This document shows positions 32,495 through 42,106 of a stretch of 64,000 bases of DNA, one piece after another. Numbering within the stretch: position 1 is the stretch's first letter; every line of letters begins with the position of its first letter. Source of the stretch: Ottelia alismoides (Eukaryota; Streptophyta; Magnoliopsida; Alismatales; Hydrocharitaceae); the NCBI GenBank assembly GCA_037367405.1, contig JAZKJV010000383.1, positions 434,001 through 498,000 of the forward strand, given 5' to 3'. The notes beneath the pieces are model-generated. The model made no database searches. It saw only the letters and a program-made list of their open reading frames with translations, and was not told the origin of the DNA. The position numbers and the translations under genes are program-made.

Positions 32495-33350
32495 GTAGAG
32501 ATGCAAAATGGATATATGTATCTAATCTGCCACCACATCCGTTTTTATAAAGATTTTGATATCTGTTGTCGATGTAAATTGGATATATAATAGATATCAC
32601 TTTGATATGTGCAAAATTTTTTTGTATGTAAATATATTTGTAAAATTATTTTATAATTTTGTGCATTCTTTCACCGTGTTTGGTATATCTATTATGAAAT
32701 AAATAAATTTGGTATATTTATACTATGTATAATTGATCCAATACATGTATATTTAAGTTATTTTATTAGGAGGAAAGGGAGCCTACTTTGTAAAGTAGGT
32801 AACCTTACCTACTTCACATCTATTTTTGTAATTTTTTATTTTTTTTTGAAAAATGCCACTGTGGATTTTCATAATTATATCCCTCTAATATGTCATTCAA
32901 ATTTCATTAGAAACGGAGACCCCTACGGCCTTCATCCAGAACATGTAAAATACAGCAAATCCGTGATCGTTAAAAAATGACTGTCTGGATGGAGGCTGTA
33001 GGAGTCTCTGTTTTTGACGAAATTTGAATGACGTATTAGAGGGATATAATTATGAAAACTCATGGTGGCATTTTTGAAAAAAAAATAAAAAAATTGCAAA
33101 AAATGAAATGTGAAGTAGGTAAGTTACATACTTCACAAAGTAGGCTCCATTTCCTCTTTTATTAACTAATGCTAATATCATCTGTATTTGTAAATCTGTT
33201 TTACATTCTTATCCGTTTTTAAGGATACTATATCATAGTTTTCATATTTGATAATATTTATATCCACATTCGTATTTTTATTTAAAAATAGATAAGGATA
33301 TAGTAACACATGTATCTTATTCATAATCTACCATTTGCATTCTTGGCAAC
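32495..33350. mobile_element. hAT-like AT-rich element with a nested MITE
   Basis: TAGAGATGCAAAATGGATAT on the left and its imperfect inverse near 33330-33347 (ACCATTTGCATTCTTG) look like terminal repeats. The interior has the word ATCCAATACATGTATATTTA, also found near 63092, so a related copy exists there. A target duplication is not convincing. Confidence 0.45.
32770..33156. mobile_element. fold-back MITE, nearly one long hairpin
   Basis: The ends GAGGAAAGGGAGCCTAC and GTAGGCTCCATTTCCTC are inverse copies. Homology between the arms continues inwards for about 170 bases, including GTCATTCAAATTTC and its inverse. The flanks share TTTTATTA (32761-32768 and 33157-33164), or nine bases with one mismatch, fitting hAT or Mutator-type insertion. 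The whole element would fold into one stem. Confidence 0.8.
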
Positions 33351-33773
33351 AGGAACATTAGTTATAAAAAAATCTAGCCTTCTTAGAAGGGCATCAATGC
33401 AATTATAGTTTTGAGAGACAATTTAACCCAAAGGCTTTAACTTTGCAAAATAGTTGCCCCGAAAAATTCTTATTTTTCTTGTCCAAGGCATCACCTATAC
33501 TTCTTTTCTCAGACACAACAGCGAGTCTATTCCCAGTCTAGATTGTACTAGCTTTTAGGATTCTATGATTCCAGACCGATCTAATTTGGAATTTACCCTT
33601 AAAAATCTTGTCATTTTATAATTACATATCAGCATTTCATCATAAATAGTTAACATGAAACTCGTGAAGGGGGTGTTCCGTAGTCCTCACAGAGTGTTTG
33701 GGAGTGTACTTTTACTCATGTTGAAATCTATATGGACAAGCTATACATTGCAGCAGTCAAATATGTGTTCTTA

Positions 33774-33982
33774 GGGCTTGTTTGGTAATCGGGTTATCTC
33801 CGGGTTACCCTTACCCCCTTCTTTTCTTGGAATGGAATTCTATCACAAATCATAGTTGACATCACATCACATTCTTTATTCCAACCCTCCCTAACTCTCA
33901 TAACCATCCCAAACAGCTACTATTCCCATCATGTTACCCCAACCCATTCCAACCCGCCTCAAACCAGCAACCAAACGAGCCC
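33774..33982. mobile_element. Tourist-type (PIF/Harbinger) MITE, copy 1
   Basis: It starts GGGCTTGTTTGGT and ends ACCAAACGAGCCC, flanked by TTA on both sides (33771-33773, 33983-33985), the target duplication of Harbinger elements. The interior (CACATCACATTC, CATAACCATCCCAAACA) matches the inverse of the MITE at 63468-63679, so both belong to one family. Confidence 0.85.
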
Positions 33983-33985
33983 TTA

Positions 33986-34373
33986 GGATGTATTTGGTAT
34001 ATGGGTTAAGGTGGGTTAAACTGATAACAGGTAACTCATTTTTGTGTTTTGGTGTTTGGATAGAGGGTTGAACGAAGGTGGGTTATAAGTGGATTTATTG
34101 AAATATGATTGTATTGAAATTTGAAAAAGTGAGTACCTATTATGATGTGATTGTATTGAAGTTTGAAAAAGTGAGTAGAAGTGGAGTAGTTTATAATTCT
34201 TATATGATATGATGGTATAATATATTATTTTTTGATGGAATTGATGATGGAGAATTGATTTATTTAATTTTTTAAAAAGATAAAAAATGGGGCCTATGTA
34301 AGAGTGAGAAAAAATGGGGTAAGGAGGGTAAACTCCCCAAAGAGGAGTTTACCCCGTATGCCGAACGGCACCC
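33986..34373. mobile_element. second MITE, abutting the first
   Basis: The ends GGATGTATTTGGTATATGGG and CCGTATGCCGAACGGCACCC are imperfect inverses, flanked by TA on both sides. It sits directly against the Tourist copy. Interior AT-rich, no coding. Confidence 0.6.
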
Positions 34374-34586
34374 TAGGGTATGCTAGGAATTAGAAAAGAT
34401 ATCGTTCACGAAGGCAACATATCAGTGGGATATCACGTTTTTTTGAGTGAATTCCCTTCTTTGTTAGTACATGTGTTCATGTGTCTCTACCTCCCCCAAT
34501 ACTTATCTATATGCCTCTTCTTGAGCCCTAGGTTAATCAGATCTGGTTTCAATATCAGAAAATTCTACACCTTTCTTAGCAATGAA

Positions 34587-34712
34587 CACTACTGGGAATA
34601 CAGTTTGCAGAAGAATTATACAGTTTGCAGAATCCAATAAACACTACTGGGAATCTCGGTCACATATAGACAGTTTGCAGAAGGATTATGTGTGACCGGG
34701 ATTCCCAGTAGT
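34587..34712. mobile_element. miniature CACTA-like repeats
   Basis: CACTACTGGGAAT occurs at 34587 and 34642, and its inverse ATTCCCAGTAGT closes the unit at 34712. The arms 34642-34666 and 34687-34712 are near-perfect inverses around a spacer of about 20 bases. ACAGTTTGCAGAA appears three times as a subterminal repeat. The CACTA start and subterminal repeats point to the En/Spm superfamily. It precedes a copia remnant. Confidence 0.6.
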
Positions 34713-35320
34713 CATGTCGAAGCACTACCCCAATCCAGATGGCGACATGTCATGGAGGAGGAGATGCGTGCTATCATATCCCGTGGGACGCGGTAGTTTG
34801 TAGATATACCTACCGATGACAAGGCGATTGGATATATTGTGAAGTACAATTTAGATGGTTCGATTGATGTATACAAAGCCAGGCTGAGAGCCAAAGGCTG
34901 AATGCAAATGTATAGGGTTTACTTCTTTGATACATTCTCCCATATAGAGAGCCTTTTGATAGAATGGGTTTTCATCTATTGCAATGCAGCTTGATTGGCC
35001 CTTTCATTAGCTTGACATGAAGAACGCCTTTATCTTCGGCAATCTATACGGGTTTGTCTATATGCATTAACCTCTTAGGTTTGAGGCTCGAGGAGGCATT
35101 GGAGGGTATATTTCCGGAAGAAGATCATTTATGACCTTAAGCAGAGTCATCGAACATGATTTCAGAAGCTAACGTATGTTCTTAAGAATTTGTGAATGTC
35201 TAGATCTTCGTACGATCATTCCTTGTTTGTGTGGAATACAATGAATGACATCATCGCCATGTTACTATACGCAGATGACATCATCCTCGTTGAAGATTAC
35301 TTGTTAATGTTCCACGTGAT
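34713..35320 (+). pseudogene. copia reverse transcriptase remnant
   Basis: Frames with several stops resemble the RT of Ty1/copia. WRHVMEEEMRAI opens it. KYNLDGSIDVYKARLRAKG follows, then a decayed block with YDLKQS, then SLFVWNTMNDIIAMLLYADD, the catalytic YADD box. RNase H does not follow. No LTRs could be assigned. Confidence 0.75.
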
Positions 35321-35989
35321 GGTCAAAATTTAGCGATGATGAGTTAATATTTTGAAAAATAACAACGTATTGCAATGCTATTTGGATCATGCTCGTTAAT
35401 GATCTAGCAACGGATATTGCGTTCATTGCTAATATCAAGCATAAAAAATAATTTCGCAATGAATAAAAAAACAATGTACTCGACAGGTTTTTATCATTGT
35501 AGATCCATTTTGGTATAGTGAATATTATCCTTGGTCTAAAATCCATTTCAATCTTTTATTGAATCGATTTCCAGCCTGATCTCACAATCTAGCATTTTAC
35601 TATATAAAAGTTGGATATATATAGGTTTTGTGACATTACACGACTATCTTGATCATAAGCGTTCATACTCGATCAGAATAAATATTCTCATTTAAATTAA
35701 ATAAATAAATGGACCTCGATATTTCTTCTAATATGTATATTTAAAGTTTGGTCACAAAACTAAGACACGTATATTAGATATGAATTTGTTATCCTTACAG
35801 ATGTAATGTCATGTGATTTATACTTTGCACATTCATATATATACTTTAATAGATCATGAAAAGAACAGAATATGGTAAGAAATATATTTTTATGAACACT
35901 TAACAGTTTACATGAGAAATTGATCCAGAGTTTAGTATAGATGAGATCATTATAGGTCGATGCAATTTGTCGAATAAAGAAGACCGGAT
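35321..35989. other. AT-rich spacer, no gene seen
   Basis: No frame or repeat recognised apart from short AT-rich words. Confidence 0.5.
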
Positions 35990-36185
35990 GTGAACCGCTC
36001 TATCACGATCGAGCGGCTCATGCGACCACAGCAGGCACATCACCACAGCAGAGGATCCTCTCTGTCATTCAGAGACAGATTGTCTGCTGTAGCGAGAACC
36101 GCAGCAGAGTCTGTATCGTGCGAACTGCTCGATCAAGATCAGAGCGGCGGTTACCGCATAAACACCCCTACAGCAGACTATCTTC
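35990..36185. mobile_element. fold-back repeat, copy 1 (downstream of coiled-coil gene)
   Basis: AACCGCTCTATCACGATCGA near the left end is an imperfect inverse of TGCTCGATCAAGATCAGAGC near the right end. CAGCAGAGGATCC lies inside. The same family is present at 37783-37940. Confidence 0.6.
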
Positions 36186-36426
36186 TCTACTGTCATTCAT
36201 TATACTATGGACAAACATTGGAATTAGCAGAAACCTGCTGATTTAATTATCTGAAAGAAAGTAATCCACATTTTCGATATATTACTAAACAATGAAACTA
36301 AAACAATAGCCCAAGAAATTCATACGAAAGCTACATTGCACTGCACATGCAATATGGAATCAAGGGCTTTCCATGCAGCAAACAAAAACATGCAAAGCCA
36401 TACAACTAAGCATCACCAACGACATC

Positions 36427-39239
36427 CTACTGAAGCTTGCCTTGAAGAGACTTCTTCAGTGTAGGATCATCTGGATTGATCACATCATCATCTTCATCTG
36501 TAATAAGCTCCTGCATCTGTGTTGCAGCAATCGCGTTGTCGAGAGCAAAACCTGCATCGGTGACCCGAGTTGAAAATGTTGTGGAGCTCAATGCAGATGC
36601 AGCTGGTTGCTTCAGTTTGAGCTGCGAAGTGCTGGCTGAATGGAGGGAGGGTGATCTTGACGAGGAAGGCGCGGCAAACCGGTAGACTTCCGAGACCTCT
36701 TCGATGCCCTCGTTGAGATAGACGACATCCTGCATGGTTAGTTGGTGGTACTCCACAATCTCCCTAAGGAATCTGTTCTCTCTGGCATATGTGGAGTTCT
36801 CGTTAGCCAGACGAGCCTTCTCTGCCAATAGAGTCTCGAGTTGCAGGCCAATCTGAGTGAGAGAGACAGGTTAGGCAATGAGAGTCATCAAGTATATGTA
36901 TTGTCTAGATCGATGACAATGATCTCTTGATTACAATCTAATCTGTTTGGGTGATATAAATGTATATACCATATCGTCGTCTTCGGGGTGATCTCCCTTC
37001 TTGCTACTCTCCCTGTGGATCTTGTTCTCGTCCTCGAGCTGCGCGCATCGTTCCCTCGAGAAAGCAAGATCCGCCTTCACCGTCTTCAGCTCGCGCATCA
37101 GCAATTTGGCTTTGGCAGCCATGGCATTTGCTACCTGTTGTAAATAGAGAATGAATGCCCATCCATTTCATTGTGTGCAAGTGATTGGATGACAAGTTCT
37201 AGTTGTTTTGTTGATGATAGTTGAGAGAAACAGCAGAAATCCAATGGCAATGTCTGCTAAGTTCAACTTTATTGGATTTCAGTGTCACAAAGATCATTGG
37301 GAATTCTTGGCGAATCAAATAGTTATCACCAAATATGACAACAACGACGACGAGGACGACAACCACGACGAAATTGTTTTACGTAAGGGACTTGCATCCG
37401 TCAATACACAGATAAAACCGAGTTGCTTACGTTTCGAGATGTCTTCAGTTGGGCTTCAAGTTCCTTTTGAGTCTCTAACAATTCTCTCAGTTCCGATGCT
37501 TGGCTTGCTGCATCGAAACTGCCTTCTTTTCTCCGTACATTCAGTTTACGGGTCTCCTGAATAACATCCGTGGTTTAATTTTCGACGATCATTAGACCCT
37601 ACTGATCATGAAGTATTCAAAGAAATGCAAAGATTATAACTATGAGTTTCTACATGGATCTTTCTGCTTGAGAAAGTCGTTATAGTTGTCTTATGTACAT
37701 GAAACAGATGAGAAATGCAGATGAGAAAACCGACAAAAAAAGGGAAATGGATCATCTGCTGCAGCGTGAAATGCAGAAGAGTCTACAGTAGTTGTTTGAG
37801 CCGCTCGATCTTGATCGAGCAGTTCGCACGATTTTGCACTTTTTGTAAGCACGTACCGTGCAAAATCATGCCAACCGCTCCATCAAGATTGAACGGCTCA
37901 AGCAATTACAACAGGCACAACACAACAGAGGATCCACTTTGAAAAAAAAAGACTTGCTTGTTCATTACTCATTGGACAGAGGAAAAGGTCCTGTAAGCTG
38001 TAAATAGTAAAAAGAACAGCAAAACCCGTAGCTAGTTGTAAAAAGAAAAGAAAGAAAAATTACGATTTATTCACGCAAACAAATGGTTGATTACAAGCCT
38101 AAAAAAGGTATGAAAAAACCAGGTTCTTACTTCCAGCGCATCTCCCACTCTTCCACCAATGTAATTAAAGGAGGAAGTTATAACATCCAGGCTCTTTTGA
38201 ATCGCTGGATTGTCGTTCTTCCCCTGGACTTCGGCTGATTGGCGAGACCTTTGAAACTGCAAACATGAAGAAATTCACAATAAAGAAACCAGACATAATT
38301 TAATTCTTAGCCTAAAAGACAAGATGCTCCTGTAAAGACAATATAAAATTATAGAAATCATAGGCATTCCTTCTTTTCTCTCTATCTTTTTTTCCAAAAG
38401 CACAGGCTTCTTTACGAGAATGTCAACATCTGCTAACCTGATTGTCATTTGGTTTGTCAGACACCCGTACATGAAATCCGTTGCAGCTCTCCAGTTGACG
38501 AGCGGCATGATCGTCTTCCAGGAGAGCTTTAGCTTTTCGAGCGAGGACACCCCAGAAGCCTGTTCTTGTTTCGTCTTTATTTTCTGTCGACGATATGTAT
38601 CCATGGCCATTCGAATCCTGCCCATTGTGGAATTAGCAATGCTAGAACATAATGCAGAAAGACAACATTCGACAGACTACAGCAAAATTAGCATACGGTC
38701 ACGAAAAATTTCAATGATTATTGTCATATCTTCCGGTATCTGTTCAATATCTTCATTTGCACAAGGACTGGAGTATGTCCTCTCATCTTTATGTGTCACT
38801 CTATGTCCATCACCTCCTAAAAATGGGGATCTCGATAACCAGTCAATGAACCCTCCATGGATTATTTGGTCAAGTTTTATCTCGAATTACAAATCTGGAT
38901 CGGTTCGTTTTGGAAGCGGTTCTATAAGCTCCCTATACATAATCATATGTGATCATCTGTTCAAAGCACCCATAATTGGACAACCAAACTTTTGATTTTC
39001 ATCATCAATGCTGAGGAGAGGAGCCAGACCTGAGCTGAGGACGGGGGTCCACGGGCAGATGAGAAAGCTGATTCGCCATAGACGGAGGAGAGGGAGGAGT
39101 CGCGATGAGCGGAGGAGGCACGGATGGCCTGTGCGGCGAGGGAATGGGGGGTGGACGGATCATCCTCAGCGGAGCGCGGCCACCGGGTTTCCTCGTACGT
39201 AGAAGCCTTTGGTGTCCCTTGCTTCCTCCGGTAGGCCAT
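36427..39239 (-). CDS. plant coiled-coil protein of unknown function (six exons, one in-frame stop)
   Basis: Exons on the minus strand: 39239-39030, 38617-38438, 38256-38131, 37598-37431, 37134-36970 and 36852-36427. All are phase 0 with GT and AG borders, giving 425 codons including the stop. The N-terminus [17 protein letters not shown] is Ser-rich; exon 2 has [17 protein letters not shown]; exon 3 has [20 protein letters not shown]. Exons 4-6 are heptad-like, with [20 protein letters not shown] and [20 protein letters not shown], and the tail is acidic. I recognise the protein as conserved across land plants but know no assigned function. TAA at 37575-37577 interrupts exon 4 (IVEN, stop, TTDVIQ). 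It could be a real lesion or be skipped by an in-phase acceptor (TTATTCAG before GAGACC). Confidence 0.8.
37783..37940. mobile_element. fold-back repeat, copy 2 (intron 3 of coiled-coil gene)
   Basis: GAGCCGCTCGATCTTGATCG and the downstream CCATCAAGATTGAACGGCTC are inverse, part of a stem of about 46 bases ending at TTTTGCAC/GTGCAAAA. The loop is short. It is related to copy 1 at 35990-36185 (shared CAGAGGATCC and CGAGCAGTTCGCACG words). Confidence 0.7.
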
Positions 39240-39338
39240 TCTTAGGGGGAGAGAGAGGGAGATGGGGTATGGGATCGATTGTGCGTAGATGGGGACGTAA
39301 GAGGAGAATGTAGCGGAGACCGTTAATTTCGCGCGGGT

Positions 39339-39350
39339 ATTATATATATT
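39339..39350 (-). promoter_or_regulatory. TATA-like element upstream of coiled-coil gene
   Basis: The minus strand reads AATATATATAATA about 100 bases upstream of the ATG at 39239, followed by a CT-rich leader. Position and composition fit a plant core promoter. The start codon is the one that opens the conserved MAYRRKQG, not the ATG further upstream in the same frame. Confidence 0.5.
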
Positions 39351-39519
39351 ACCTGATTTTTGAGTGCGCAAACCAACCGATACTGAAACCAACGAACGTC
39401 CGGTATTGTGCCAATAAGATCACTCAGGTTGTGTTTTTATTGGAAAAAGTGCATGTTTATTCTAAACCAATGACGAAAAATCTCATCCATGCTCAAAAGC
39501 CATCATATTTGATAGAGTA

Positions 39520-39800
39520 AATTTTTAAAAAAAAGTTTTTAGCTATACACTTGATTTCAGTGTCATACTTAAACTTTAAAAAGTAAGAATGTGTTACTCC
39601 AACTTTCAAATTTGTCTCAACGTGGTCCTTCACTATACAAATTTAGTTGATTATCTCGTCATTTTAACCTTAAATTTCAATAGTCAGGGACCACATTGAG
39701 ACAAATTTGAAAGTTTGGGTATCACATTGTTACTTTTGTAAAATTCGTGTATGACGTTGAAATCGGGTGTATAATTCAGGGACTTTTTTTAAATTTTCCT
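39520..39800. mobile_element. fold-back MITE
   Basis: Left-arm words TACACTTGATTTCA, CAACTTTCAAATTTGTCTCA and GTGGTCC have inverse partners on the right (TGAAATCGGGTGTA, TGAGACAAATTTGAAAGTTT, GGACCAC). Almost the whole 280 bases forms one imperfect hairpin. No clear target duplication. Confidence 0.7.
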
Positions 39801-40855
39801 TGTTACTACATTGAAAAAAATAAGCACGTGATCATAAATTGAAGCATAGTCAGGATTTTTTAATTTATCCTATTTAATATTCCTTATAAATGTGGGTATA
39901 GCACTCTAATGATTACAGATGAATCCGGAAATGTGTCGAAAGCTACTCTTTGGGCTGATGTTAGAGACTCAATTATTCAAAGATATCTGTTTTACTACTT
40001 CTAAGATCTGAACAACAACAAAACAATAAAGTCTTTTCTCATAATTAAGTAGGGTCGGCTACCTGGATTCTTCGTCTCAATTCATATCTATCTTGGGTCA
40101 ATCTTGAGTTTATATCCAAAAAACTAAGATCCCTTCGATATTCTCATTCCAACACTTCTTGGGCCATCCTCGATTCCTCGCCCTCTCTTAACCGACTCAA
40201 CATCCCAACACTCCTATCTCCTAACCGGTGCATCAGCTGACCTTCTTTCCAACACTTCTAAGACCCTAGTATCGAAAAATTGGAAATCCCTTACAAACTA
40301 TATTGTTTTTGTTGAGAATAAAATAGAAATGTATGGACTCAAGAATAATGGGAACATGATTTTACGCGCAATTATCTCAATGAGTACAGGGAGTGTGCAG
40401 TTCTTTATGTGATTCCACCATTACAACTAAGTCCACCACTCAGCAAATAGCAATGTGGGATGAAACAGCTCTCAATACATATATGCTCATTCTCACAATT
40501 CTCTCAACACTTCCTTTCAAGTTGGAGAATGAATGCTCGACTTGAGAAATGTAAAATTTTACACATACAAAAGCTGAGTACATAATTCAAATACAACGCA
40601 AGATCAAAATTGCCTCTTCTCATGCTTGTGATATGGATAATCTACAAACGCTATTTCGAACTCTTGAATGCTCTGGATATGGAAGAATATTTGAAGTTGA
40701 GGTCTCCGGCAAAGACCTATGCAAGTGCCACCACCATAAGATGGTCTGAATAATGGGCTTCCATCACGAGTTGTTGCGATGCGTATCTCTCAAAAAGAGC
40801 CTCGAACTGAGCCTCTCCCATAAATTGACTAAGAGATTAGGATCTCTGCTCTAAG
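39801..40855. other. spacer without recognised gene
   Basis: AT-rich sequence. It contains short transposon-like words but no coherent frame. Confidence 0.45.
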
Positions 40856-41345
40856 TTTTTTTTTTAGAAAAACGGTCAAGAAATTCATTCATCATGAAGC
40901 ACCAAGGCTAGAGTTTAACAAACAGGACAAGCTTAAGCACAACCACACAAGAGTGTACAACCAGTGTCTACAGATTTAACAAAAAACAACCCCAAAACCA
41001 GCCACAATAGAGGTGCGAGCGACAGCATTGAAACTCGAAGGCGTCCAAGAGCCATGAAACAAATCAAACCACAGGACGAACAGAAGTGCGATGCAACCAC
41101 CGAACGCCACAGAATACAGGCGGAACTTCAACAAAAAGGATGGGGCAGTAGTTCCTCACAAAAAGAGGCCAAAATCTGATCAGCGAATAGTATTTTCTGA
41201 TCCACCCCGGGATTGACATCGGGAAGAAGAAACACATGAAACATTGGAGCCATCTGGTCTGGAGCTGGGAGAAAAAAGAAAAGCAAGATATAATAAAGTT
41301 AAAAGATAAAGAAACACAAGATCCAGAATGTAGGCCAATTTGCCC

Positions 41346-42106
41346 TCAACCAAAGTTAGCATCTTGGAACAATGAACAATTTACACGCACCAAGCAAATT
41401 TGTGATGCATCCGCCAAAATTCTCGGGATGTTAATTGGAATACCCTCAAAAGCGATCTTGTAACGGGCTCTCCAAATCGACCACCAGAGAGATGCCCGCA
41501 TTGCAAAAATCTGCCAATCAATAGCACTATAAGATTGCCTCGAAAAGGATTCGAGAATGGTTTTTAAGTTTATCTTTGTGTTCTGCAAGCTAGCTTTTGT
41601 AAATAAACAATTAGAGACCGCAAGTTTCAAATAAGTGTTCATAGGATTCCAAATCTGAATTACAAAGATAGCATCTGTTAACGGAAGAGATGTTAAATTT
41701 ATAAAGAAGATCTTGTGGTACAACCTTCCTATGAGCCAACAACCACAGAAAGTACAAAATTCTAGGATCAAAGATTCTTGACCAGAAATTTAAATTAGAT
41801 TTTGAATCAATGCCACCTGAGGTTAAAATATCATAGATCATTTTGTTTATAGATTTGGGCTTGAGCAGTTCCTTAGTAGGGAAAAAACAAAGATCCTTAT
41901 GATTGACAGTTAATTTGTTCGCCATTAAGCTTAATGTATCCTTGATGCACTCAAGTTGTGGCCAAAGTCCAATAGGGGCCCTATAGTAAAGTCTCTTAAA
42001 CCAATTGTTTTTTGCTTTCCAGGTCACCAGTCCATTTTTAACTGAGATCCTCTTGTTTCTAACCAGCTTCCAAATGTTTGGAAATTGGGCATTAAGGGGT
42101 GCATTC
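41346..42106 (-). pseudogene. LINE F ORF2 C-terminal zinc-binding region
   Basis: The frame shows RIFDPRILYFLWLLAHRKVV and CYLCNSDLESYEHLFETC (CxxC...HxxxxxC), then in a shifted frame QIFAMRASLWWSIWRARYKI. The order equals that in LINEs A and C, but the sequence differs, so this is another LINE family. Confidence 0.82.

Noticed and set aside
38961..39392. Upstream ATG at 39392 as start of the coiled-coil protein
   Set aside because: The added 51 residues cross the probable TATA box and leader. The conserved protein starts at the ATG at 39239.
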